Source of the DNA: Mauremys mutica | Lineage: Eukaryota; Chordata; Testudines; Geoemydidae | Direction: 5' to 3' | Length of the DNA: 64,000 bases | Assembly (NCBI RefSeq): GCF_020497125.1 | Contig: NC_059073.1 | Coordinates: 14,529,225-14,593,224, forward strand | Part shown: positions 25,401-34,417 of the stretch, piece by piece | Numbering within the stretch: the stretch's first letter is position 1 | Layout: each line of letters begins with the position of its first letter | Notes under the pieces: generated by a model | Database searches by the model: none | What the model was told of the DNA's origin: nothing | The model's input: the letters and a program-made list of their open reading frames with translations, nothing else | Made by a program: the position numbers and the translations under genes

Positions 25401-26988
25401 GGTGCAGAAATAGACCCTTGATGAACACTGGGATTGCCATCACTGGGTCTTTGCCTCTCTATATATAATGGCCAAGACCCGATGCCTTGGAAGAATGAAT
25501 GTCTGCACTCCACTAATTCATTTATCCATTTGTGCTACACTATCTCTGATTCAGGGAGGAGAATTACGGCCTGATCCTTGTCAATCAGTTAGTTTAAAAT
25601 TGCTTCTGAAATACTTCTTAAATGGTTCTACGATGGTGGTTTCCAACCTCTTCCGCCCTAGAACTCCCCTTTCATCGAGCTAGGAGCTAGTTAGAACCCC
25701 TGCCATTTACCAATATAGGGAGGGCAGGCTAGTCCTCACCTCGATGTCTGTTCTGAATCCCAGTTTGAGAACCCATGTTCTATAGCAACAGCAACCCAGC
25801 CCCTTCCTGAGAATCCTATTTAAAGCTCGGGATGGGCTGAGTTGGACAAAGCTGGCCATAAACAATACAAACCACCGGGGTGGGTCAGTGGCTGGCAAGG
25901 GGTCAATTCTAATTTACACAAGCTGTCTGTGCCCTGAAATGGAGTTAGGAATGAATGAAAATCTGTCCCTGGCAAGTGAGAGACATAAAACTTTGAGAGC
26001 ACTTTCAGGCCGAGTTACACTGTTGCATGGATTTTCCCCAACACAGTAATGTTTGCTTTGCTTTGCTAGTGCTAATCTCTCCGAGTTAATCTACTATGTT
26101 GTAGATGCAAACATTGTTATCCCAATCTGTTTACTCTGGCATCGATGTGGTTCATTACAAATATATCCTTGGCTCGCTCTAGTGTTGAGATATTCCCTGA
26201 GTTTGGTTTAAGTGCCTGAATCGGATTGTCGTAATGCATTGAAGGTTTGCTCTTAATGATTTTAGTATGAGGCATCAACATTGAGCACATTTTTGGGCTC
26301 ATGTTTTATTTTTTTTAAAAACTGTCTTCAGCCAAAACTTTATTGTTCTGTTTTTATTGTTCTTTACTTAGGTGCAATTTTTGCAGTTGCTACTTGCTTA
26401 AGCCTGTCAAATTACAGAGCTGCTGATAGGATCTAAGGTATTTCCTTCCAAAACAGCAAGGTTTACCTTGATTGAGATAAAAAGAAAGCAGCTGGCATGT
26501 CAGTGGAAATTCCCTTCTCCACAGAGGGAAGTTTATTCTTGGGGATGCCTTAGAAATTCCTGTTGCTTCTCAGTTCTGACTAAAGCTGCCACTTAACCCC
26601 TGTATTGCAGAAACACGTTTATAATTGTGAATGTTGCAATTGTATCAAGTGATGACACCACGCAGTGTGTGTCCTGACCGTCACCCTTGGCATGAGAAAC
26701 AGAAACAAACAAACAAAAACACACCCCACCTCTCATCTCAAAGTGCTTTATGTAGCCAGGAATCACATCACTCATTTCTGAGGTGGTGTGCAGCATCTGT
26801 TTAATACCTCCCAGCCAAAGACCCAATAGTTCCAGGCAGCAAAATGAAACAGAATCTCTCTTAATCAAATGAAACAGCAAGAGAAGCGTACAAGTAGGCA
26901 CAATTTTCAACCCACGTTACAGCTTGACAGTGGTGTTGACACTTTTGCCCTAGGAAAATATACCATGAGATCTTTGAGCCCCATAGAT
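22427..26988. other. No gene seen
   Basis: Apparently single-copy sequence with a MIR-like antisense fragment at about 24080-24190 (GACCTTGACTCTAAGCCTAG; GGCAAGTCACTTATCCTCTG). Confidence 0.5.
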
Positions 26989-27306
26989 CAGGGTTTCTCA
27001 AACAGGGGTCGCTGCTTGTGTAGGGAAAGCCCCTGGTGGGCCCGGTGTGTTTACCTGCCCCGGCCGATCGCGGCTCCCACTGGCCGTGGATCACTGTTCC
27101 AGGCCAATGGGAGCTGCTGGAAGCGGCAGCCAGTAAGTCCCTTGGCCAACGCCGCTTCCAGCAGCTCCCATTGGCCCGGAGCAGCGATTCATGGCCAGTG
27201 CGAGCCGCGATCGGCTGGAATCTGCAGACGGGGCAGGTAAACACACTGGCCCGGCCCACCAGGGGCATTCCCTACACAAGCAGCGACCCCTGTTTGAGAA
27301 ACCCTG
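26989..27306. mobile_element. Palindromic hAT MITE, family A copy 3
   Basis: It is 318 bp with ends CAGGGTTTCTCAAACAGG and CCTGTTTGAGAAACCCTG. The exact 8-bp TSD CCATAGAT occurs at 26981-26988 and 27307-27314. The arms are long inverted repeats around a short centre, so the whole element can form one large hairpin. Confidence 0.92.
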
Positions 27307-27417
27307 CCATAGATTGAGATGGAGCCTTCAGCTGCATACTACCTCCTAACTGCAGATGAGGACATTGTTTCAGTCACAATTCAGAGAGAAGAGGGCCACG
27401 TAGGAATGATGAATGAT

Positions 27418-27664
27418 GCTTCCTGAAGCACCTGGAGTTTCTCTGGCAGTGTCCCACCCTAGCACTGACCAAGCTCAACTCTGCTCAACTTCTAAGATCC
27501 GAAGGACCTAGGGTGACCACATAGCAAGTGTGAAAATTGGGACAGGGGAGTGGGGGGTAATAGGTGCCTATCTAAAACAAAGCCCCAAATATCGGGACTG
27601 TCTCTATAAAATCGAGACATCTGGTCACCCTAGCAGGACCACAACCTGGGATGGTATGGGTGCA
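27418..27664 (-). pseudogene. 5S rRNA-like pseudogene split by a MITE
   Basis: Outside the MITE at 27509-27632 and its right-hand TSD, the remaining 91 + 24 nt align end to end with the reverse complement of vertebrate 5S rRNA (about 120 nt). Landmarks in order are AGCACCTGGAG (5S AGCACCCGGTA), GTCCCACCCTAGCACTGACC (GTCTCCCATCCAAGTACTAACC), CTCTGCTCAACTTCTAAGAT (CCCTGCTTAGCTTCCGAGAT) and, beyond the insertion, GGGATGGTATGGGTGC (GGGTGGTGTGGCCGTA). Many substitutions and small gaps mean it is not a working gene. It could be a dispersed 5S pseudogene or the head of a 5S-derived SINE. Confidence 0.72.
27509..27632. mobile_element. hAT-like MITE inside the 5S pseudogene
   Basis: It is 124 bp, with inverted ends TAGGGTGACCA and TGGTCACCCTA. 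Flanking 8-bp duplications are GAAGGACC (27501-27508) and GCAGGACC (27633-27640), 7 of 8 identical, as expected for a hAT insertion. There is no coding capacity. Confidence 0.8.
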
Positions 27665-27719
27665 AAAAAGGACCTTCGTAAATGACTCTGCCAAAGATAT
27701 TACCAGGCTTGGTTTAGTC

Positions 27720-28307
27720 CGGGGATTTGCAACCTTTGGCACGCGGCTCGCCAGGGTAGGCACCAGGGCTGGCTCCAGGCACCAGCGCAGCAAGCAGGTG
27801 CGTGGGGCAGCCAACGGGAAGGGGTGGCACATCCGGCTCTTCAGCGGCAATTCCGAAGGACGAAGCTGTGGCGGTGGAGCTGCCGCTGAAGTGCCGCTCA
27901 TTGCGGTTTCCCCTTCCCCCCCTCCCCACTGCGTGGGGCAGCAAAAAGGCTGGAGCTGGCCCTGGTAAGTACCCTGGTGGGCTGGGTCGGTTTGTTTACC
28001 TGCTGCGTCTGCAGGTTCGGCCAATCGCGGCTCCCATTGGCCACGGTTTGCCGTCCCAGGCCAATGGGGGCTGTGGGAAGTGGCAGCCAGCACATCCCTT
28101 GGCCCGTGGGGCTTCCCGCAGCCCCCATTGGCCTGGAGTGATGAACTGCAGGCAGTGGGAGCCGCGATTGGCCGAACCTGCAGATGCAGCAGGTAAACAC
28201 ACTGGCCTGGCCCGCCAGGGTGCTTGGCCTGGCCCGCCAGGGTGCTTGGCCTGGCCCGCCAGGGTGCTTGGCCTGGCGGGCCACGTGCCAAAGGTTGCCG
28301 ATCCCTG
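27720..28307. mobile_element. Palindromic hAT MITE, family B, with nested MITE
   Basis: The ends are TTTGCAACCTTTGGCACGCG and ACGTGCCAAAGGTTGCCGAT. The TSD is GTTTAGTC against GTATAGTC (7 of 8). It is interrupted at 27764-27964 by another MITE. Its right arm carries three tandem copies of a 22-bp unit containing GGCCTGGCCCGCCAGGG at about 28203-28270. A 239-codon minus-strand frame across it is derived from the repeat. Confidence 0.88.
27764..27964. mobile_element. hAT MITE nested inside the family B copy
   Basis: It is 201 bp with ends CAGGGCTGGCTCCAGGCACC and GGCTGGAGCTGGCCCTG. Flanks GTAGGCAC and GTAAGTAC agree at 6 of 8. It belongs to the same family as the elements at 7447, 34137 and 45861. 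Confidence 0.8.
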
Positions 28308-28703
28308 GTATAGTCTTAATTTCATCTTCTTGCATCAGAAAGGGAAAAAAAATATACCCTTTAACAGATGGATTGAGGACATTTGTTTGAGTCTCATAAC
28401 TCACCTAGTATGGTACTTGAGTTGTTTCAGACTAATTCCCCCCCACCCCACACTCATCTTGCTGTTTAATTGTAGTGCCACCTGTGGTGTAATTCTGTGA
28501 GCTGTTTTTTATGTTTTCTGTGGGCTCTTCTTAATTACACGGTAAGTACTTTTCTATGATTGATTCTTGAAATTAAAACATCTTCACCACTGGGCCTTTA
28601 TATTTTTTTCTGCATTTCCCTCCCTTGGGTTCCTTATGGAGTCTGTTGCTTTACTTTGTCACTTCAGTTATTTGCATTTTTCAAAGTTTTTTTCCTTCTA
28701 TAT

Positions 28704-29036
28704 CAGGGTTTCTCAAACAGGGGTCGCTGCTTGTGTAGGGAAAGCCCCTGGCGGGCCGGGCCGGTGTGTTTACCTGCCCCATCAGCAGGTCTGGCCGATC
28801 GCGGCTCCCACTGGCTGCGGATCGCTGCTCCAGACCACTGGGAGCAGCTGGAAGCAGCGCGGGCCGAGGGACTTACTGGCTGCCGCTTCCAGCAGCTCCC
28901 ATTGGCCTGGAGCAGCGATCCGCGGCCAGTGGGAGCCGCGATTGGCCGGACCTGCGGACGGGGCAGGTAAACACACCGGCCCGGCCTGCCAGGGGCTTTC
29001 CCTACACAAGCGGCGACCCCTGTTTGAGAAACCCTG
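28704..29036. mobile_element. Palindromic hAT MITE, family A copy 4
   Basis: It is 333 bp with intact inverted ends and the least decayed arms of the family in this window. Flanks TTCTATAT and CACTAGCA do not form a convincing TSD. Confidence 0.88.
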
Positions 29037-30136
29037 CACTAGCAGCTACAGGCCTGGGCGTGTGTGAGTGTGTGCTGTCCTGTTGCCACAGCATTAGAAA
29101 CGAAAAAAATCCAGGTGGATGAATGGGCCAGTCATAGTGACTTATGTACACAGAACCTTTCATCCCAAAAGGACACACAGTGCTTTACAAACTTTGAAAT
29201 GAACTACAGAATTTACTCCACTCACGGCTGAAACACAGTCACTCTGTGGTGGAACACAGCAGCTGTTTAACAGCACACAGCAACTCTACACAAGAAGTTA
29301 GGAGAGAAAGTGAAGAAGAATCTTGTATCCACTGAAACTACCTGTCTACTTGGGTAGGCAGGATGGTCCAAATTCATCCAAGGTGTAAGCCTGCCCGCTG
29401 AAGTCAAGAATGTTTCCCTAAGACTGACATTGGCCCAATGAAATCATAATTGGATTTGGCTGGCGCTTTTAGTGGACAAACAAATGAATCTGAATTTTGG
29501 TTTCCACTGATGCCCTATTTGAGATGAAATAATGTTTAATTGTGATTTCCCTTCCCTCCCCTAAAATTGCACTGTAGAGCATGGATTTGCTGCTGTCCGT
29601 CATGAGTTGTTTGGGGGGGAAAATAGTCTTTTTGGTTCTTTGAACTCTTTTTAAATTAAATAGAAGTATGAGTATTCTTTGCTTGTGCCAGGTTGTTAGG
29701 AATCCCACCTTTCCATAGGTATGGCCTTTTCCCCTCGTTAACCGGCTCTTGTTGTTTAACCACCTTGGGGCTGAGCAGTTGTGTTAATCCATTCACTGGT
29801 TTTCTGCATGCCATAGTATTGGATGCAAGGTGGGGGACTTTTCATCCTTTCCATTCTTATGTAGAGAATTTAAGGAGGAAAAAGTCTAATAATCTCTTTT
29901 GAATGTATATGTACACATGGATTTTGTGAAATACTCTCCATTAGATTGTAAACTCTTCAGGGACAGGGATCATCTCTGTCATGGTGAGAGAGGAAGCTTG
30001 GCCTTCTGGTTGAGGAACAGGACTGGGACTCAGAAGGCCTGGGTTTAATTCCTGGTTTTACCACAGACTCTCAAGGTGACCTCAAGCGAGTCACCTAATT
30101 TCTCTCTGCCTCATTTCCCCATCTGTACAATGGGAG

Positions 30137-31000
30137 TGTCATAGAATGGGTTGTCCCTTTAAGGATAGGCTGGATACCGCCCCTTCCTGATGCATGTTGT
30201 GGCCCTTTAAGGACCTGATCCTAATTCAGTGCAGAACAGGGGAATGCTGGGAGATGTAGTTTCCTGAAAGGTCTTGAATATGTAATCAGAGGTCTACAAG
30301 AGGCGAGCTGTGTGCTCATTCACGAGAAGAAGCTGAAAGGAGCAGGGTGGCTGTGGTAGTTGTTTCACGGGACTGATCCAGGGAGAGATCAGACCTGGAA
30401 TGTGGCTTTCTATCAAACAAGTCCAGCTTGGCCTAACACAGCTGTAAGAGAAACCAGAGTTGAAACAAGATCTGGAGTGTAATTCTCCACAAGGGCCAGG
30501 CTGAGGACCTGGGAACTGAGCTTGTGAGGGACTTAGCTTGAAAGGGCCCAGAGAGGCTGGTGTAGGTCTGGCTTGACAGAAGTAATTTCCCTTATTTCAT
30601 AGTGGGCACAATTGGGAAGGTGAGTTTTAAGTTGTAAACAGGGGCTTGACAACCAGTATGCTGGAGTCATGTCTGTACTAAGATAAGCAGGTACACCCTG
30701 ACGCTAGGGACTGTGGATGAGTTAAACCTGGAAGGTAAAGACCAGGTTCCATGTGAACCGCACATGGATAGAGCCTGCTGTACAGGGATTGGTTCCTGCA
30801 AAGTAATCAAGCCAATCCAAAAATGTGTGATTTAATGTATTAGAAATGCAATGTCACATGTAAATGTATATGAAGGAAGAAGTTGTCTGTGTCACTCTGC
30901 ATGTGTGGTGCACCTTCTACTCACTCCCTACGCTTGAGTCTGATCCACTCAGCCTAGCTTTGCTGTATGCCAAATAAAGGAACCTGAGTGACACAATCCA
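30137..31000 (+). mobile_element. Possible LTR-like repeat
   Basis: It begins TGTCATAGAATGGGTTGTCC after a MIR-like sequence. It contains CCTTTAAGGATAGGCTGGATA, GGGAATGCTGGGAGATGTAG and, near 30971, CCAAATAAAGGAACC (a poly(A) signal). A similar start occurs inverted at about 32000-32115. No TSD was found, so class and right end are uncertain. Confidence 0.45.
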
Positions 31001-31514
31001 GAATCGAGCTGAGTGTTTTGGATCCCAGATAACTGGATGAAGTGTTCTCCCAGAATGGGGCAAGGTGTTCGGGATAAGCTGAGTGGAAAAGGTCTCGGAG
31101 GGAATCCCAACAGCTGCACTACGAAAGAGCCCTGGAGAGGGACTGTTGTACCAGGGAAACGGGAATGATGTGATTTTTTTATTTTATTTATTTATTTTTT
31201 TGAAAAGTCTTGATAAACAGAAACATAGGACAGTCGGGGTGGGGGGCCTGAAGTGGAGAGGATGTGGTGCCCCTTCTCAGAGGAGGAATTGTTCAGGAGG
31301 GCCAGAAGGACAGTTGGACCAAAGGAAAGGCTACAGGATCCCAGGAGGGCTGAAGCTGACATTTGTTTTACTCTAGAAAAGCTGGGTTTTTGGTTCTTGA
31401 CCAGAGGGTCAAAAGTACCCTACAAGCCCCTGGAAGACCACTGGATGTAGAGAAATTGAGGCAAGAGACCCCTCTCCATGTCAGAGAGAGGAACGCTACT
31501 GCTACCACAGATGT

Positions 31515-31854
31515 ATTCTTGTCCTGCAGCAGCTCCTGTGTGTTCTGCAATTCTGACCTGTAGGTCACTTGATTGACTTGCTGTCTGACTGGCTTAGCTG
31601 TCCTGGAATGGTGTCCAACCTGACTTGCAGTTTGGTAACTTTCTCAGCTTGTTCCCTTCAACGTCTTTCTTCCTTCGTGAATTCAACCCTCAGCTAGTGG
31701 AACTGGGCTCCAAATTCCTTCCACTTGTGCACGGAGTCCCTCCTGCTCTGTCGAAGCATCTCCACCTCAATGGCCAGCTCAGCATGTGCACTCTCCAATG
31801 CCTGCTTGGCCTTCTCAAGTTTTGCTCCCTCTGCTCTGCCAGCTCCTCCACAGC
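31515..31854 (-). pseudogene. MYH9-like non-muscle myosin heavy chain pseudogene fragment
   Basis: Read on the minus strand, this is a broken coiled-coil rod segment. In order it gives AVEELAEQ, then after a frameshift EKAKQALESAHAELAIEVE, then VHKWKEFGAQFH, a stop, LRVEFTKEERR, a stop, REQAEKVTKLQVRLDTI, GQLSQSDSKS and, after another stop and frameshift, ELQNTQELLQD. The order and spacing follow the tail of vertebrate non-muscle myosin heavy chain. LSQSDSKS followed by QDTQELLQ is what I recall from MYH9 rather than MYH10. It is about 340 nt, has at least three stops and two frameshifts, and has lost a few codons after AVEELAEQ. No intron interrupts the homologous stretch, which suggests a processed copy. 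A KTLE match near 31880 may extend it slightly. It is not functional. Confidence 0.75.
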
Positions 31855-31999
31855 ACAGACAGTTTCACTTCCAGGGTCTTCCTGATTGTCCAGTTTCTGC
31901 AGGTAAATGCTCGCCTGGGCCAGCAGTTTGCACACCTGTCTGAAAATGTCTTCATGGTTCTTGTTGCCAGGGTTAACTGATCCTCCAGGTCCTACAAGG

Positions 32000-32115
32000 A
32001 CATACATCTCCCAGTATTCTCTTGTTCTGTGCTGACTGGATGGCTGGAACTTGGTGTAGTGAGGGACTGTATCCAGCCCTGCCTTTTAAAGGGACAGTCC
32101 AATACTACTTCCTTT
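32000..32115 (-). repeat. Inverted second copy of the 30137 repeat start
   Basis: On the minus strand it reads CTGTCCCTTTAAAAGGCAGG, GGCTGGATACAGTCC and GAATACTGGGAGATGTATG, matching 30145-30265 on the plus strand. It lies directly upstream, on the pseudogene's strand, of the MYH9-like fragment. Confidence 0.6.
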
Positions 32116-34136
32116 CTCTTACCCTTTGCCTGTGTTGGCTATCAGGGGCAAACTGCCCTTTGTGCCATTGGAATTTCCAGTTTGCATGGACTGAGTCAGG
32201 AACAGAATCCAGAACCCCTCAGTCCGAGGCCAGAATGACTGATGAAAGCATTCGAGCCCCTCAGGTTTTGTAAACCTCTCACTGTATAAAGGTGTCTTCC
32301 TTTTGTAAAGTGAACTATTTCTCTCATACGTGAAAGCTGCCATGATAGAGGGGGCTACAGCCCATGTCTCGCAGCAAATTTGTTACAGATCAGGGGAAAC
32401 AATCAGCACCTCCCGTTTCCAAGTCATGTACTTTAATGTCTAGACAACCCTGCTTCCAGGGCAATAGCTTCACTGGGGAGGAAGCAGCAGTACCAATTGT
32501 CTCCTCTGAGTTATCCTGATGTCTTTTCTGGATCTGTGATGGCAGGATATCTCTTGCACTGGCTAGGTACGTCCACTTGTCTCCCTGGGGCACGCTGCTG
32601 GGATTACATGGCGTCCCGTGCTAACAACTTCCAGATAACATTCCCTTCTTCCTGAACATCTTGCAACTGCTGACTACCAGGTTTGTTCTGGTGTTTAAAA
32701 AAAGGGTTAAGCAGCCCTCCTTCAGTCCTAGGGGCTGTGTGAGCTTGTCTGGTAATGGCAGATGGTGCTTTAGTTCGCCATTTATCACAAAGGACAAGTT
32801 GGTAGTTGTTTTTGTCAAGTCTTAATAAATCATGAAGGAATCAGTCTGGGTTTCTGCTTTATGGCAACAAATGACCTTGGTATGCACCATCAGAGGGAAA
32901 ATAATACAGTACTGGCTGAAACATTCAAGTTTGTGTGCCTAGAGTTAGGCCCCTGGAGGGGAAATTTTCAAAGGCACAAATGTTGGTGCCAAACTCCCCT
33001 TAACTTTCAGTGGGGGTTGGGCCCCAGACTCTCATTTGTGCCTCTGAAAATCCACCTCCTCCGTCCATAATTAGTCATCTAAATAATTGGCCTGATACTC
33101 AGAGGAGTGAGCGTGTACAGCTTCCATTGGCTTTAAGGAGGTGGTGCCTAGCACCTCTGAAAATCAGGCTTCATAGTTAGGTGCTTACGTGGGGATTCAA
33201 GTTTGAGCATTTTGAGTACCTGCCCATTGTAGTGTGTTTGAAGACCATACAATATTTTGAGGTAGATTGTTTGTGTGCTATCCCCATTTTTACAGATGGA
33301 AAAACTTGGCTACAGAGAAGTCCAGTTGACTTTCTTAAGGTTACAGAAGAAATCTGGCTGAGTGAAACACCGCTCCCAGATTTCCTAATTCGCAGGTCTG
33401 TGCTTCAAACACAAAGCTATCCTCCTTCTGATGCTATGTGAGGCTTGTGCTGAGCCTTTAAGTTTCAGGGAAAGCCTTCATACCTTGTTGAATTTAAATG
33501 TACCCATTCTTGGAATGGGGAGGATGCTGGTGAAAAAGGTACCCATTCTTGGAAATGTGGCTTAATGGCAGTGGAGAAGAGGGGAAAACATGGACAGGAA
33601 AGCTCACATATTTTCTGGGAGTAAACTTTTCTGTGTTCTACAGGGAGATAACTTTGTATTAGAACCAAGCTCATTTACAGTTGGCTTCAGTACCAATAGG
33701 ACAAATGTCAACTATCTGTACTGTATGCTGTAGGTATGCACTGTGACGTTATGGTTTTTACAGGACCAGCATGCCTCTAACCTCATATCTGTGGTTCATT
33801 GAGCACCAAAAGTGTTCTTGGTGCTCTATGGAACAAAGAGGAGGGCAGGGCTCCAAATAATGTTGAGCAGTACGATGGCCTTCAAATTGAGGGCTGGATT
33901 CTGCTGCCACCCTTACTCACGCTGACCAGTCCCTTTGTCTGCAAGTAGTCCCATTGCAATATCTTGCAGATGAAGGTACTACTCATCATGAGTAAGGGTG
34001 GAAGAATCAGCTGTTAACTTGTGAAATGCTGCATTCCTTGGCTGTAGTAATTGTTTTGGGCCACTTCCAAATTACGGGTGGTATTTTTTTTCATAAGCAC
34101 TTTGCCTTGGCCTAACTCTGCTCCGATTGTAGTAAA
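32116..34136. other. No gene seen
   Basis: Contains a MIR-like fragment at about 33250-33410 (CCCCATTTTTACAGATGG) and a duplicated GGTACCCATTCTTGGA-type word at 33500 and 33537. 32120-32850 on the minus strand could belong to the repeat beside the myosin fragment, but I could not align it. Confidence 0.45.
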
Positions 34137-34409
34137 CAGGGGCGGCTCTAGCCATTTCGCCGCCCCAAGCACGGCGGCACGCCGCTGGGGGCGCTCTGCC
34201 GGTCGCTGGTCCCGCAGCTCCGGTGGACCTCCCGCAGGCGTGCCTGCGGGTGCTCCACCGAAGCTGCGGGATCAGCGGACCCTTCGCAGGCATGCCTGTG
34301 GGAGGTCCACCGGAGCTGCCGGTCGCCCTCCCGGCGACCGGCAGAGCACCCCCCGCAGCATGCCGCCCCAAGCACGCGCTTGGAGTGCTGGGGCCTGGAG
34401 TCGCCCCTG
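34137..34409. mobile_element. hAT MITE, 'CAGGGGCGGCTC' family
   Basis: It is 273 bp with an exact 8-bp TSD GTAGTAAA at 34129-34136 and 34410-34417. Ends are CAGGGGCGGCTCTAG and CTGGAGTCGCCCCTG. It is GC-rich with many retained CpGs, which suggests a fairly young insertion. Confidence 0.93.
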
Positions 34410-34417
34410 GTAGTAAA

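Noticed and set aside
27572..28291. 239-codon open frame on the minus strand
   Set aside because: It runs through a family B MITE, its nested MITE and the 22-bp tandem units. Composition and breakpoints follow the repeats, so it is not a gene.
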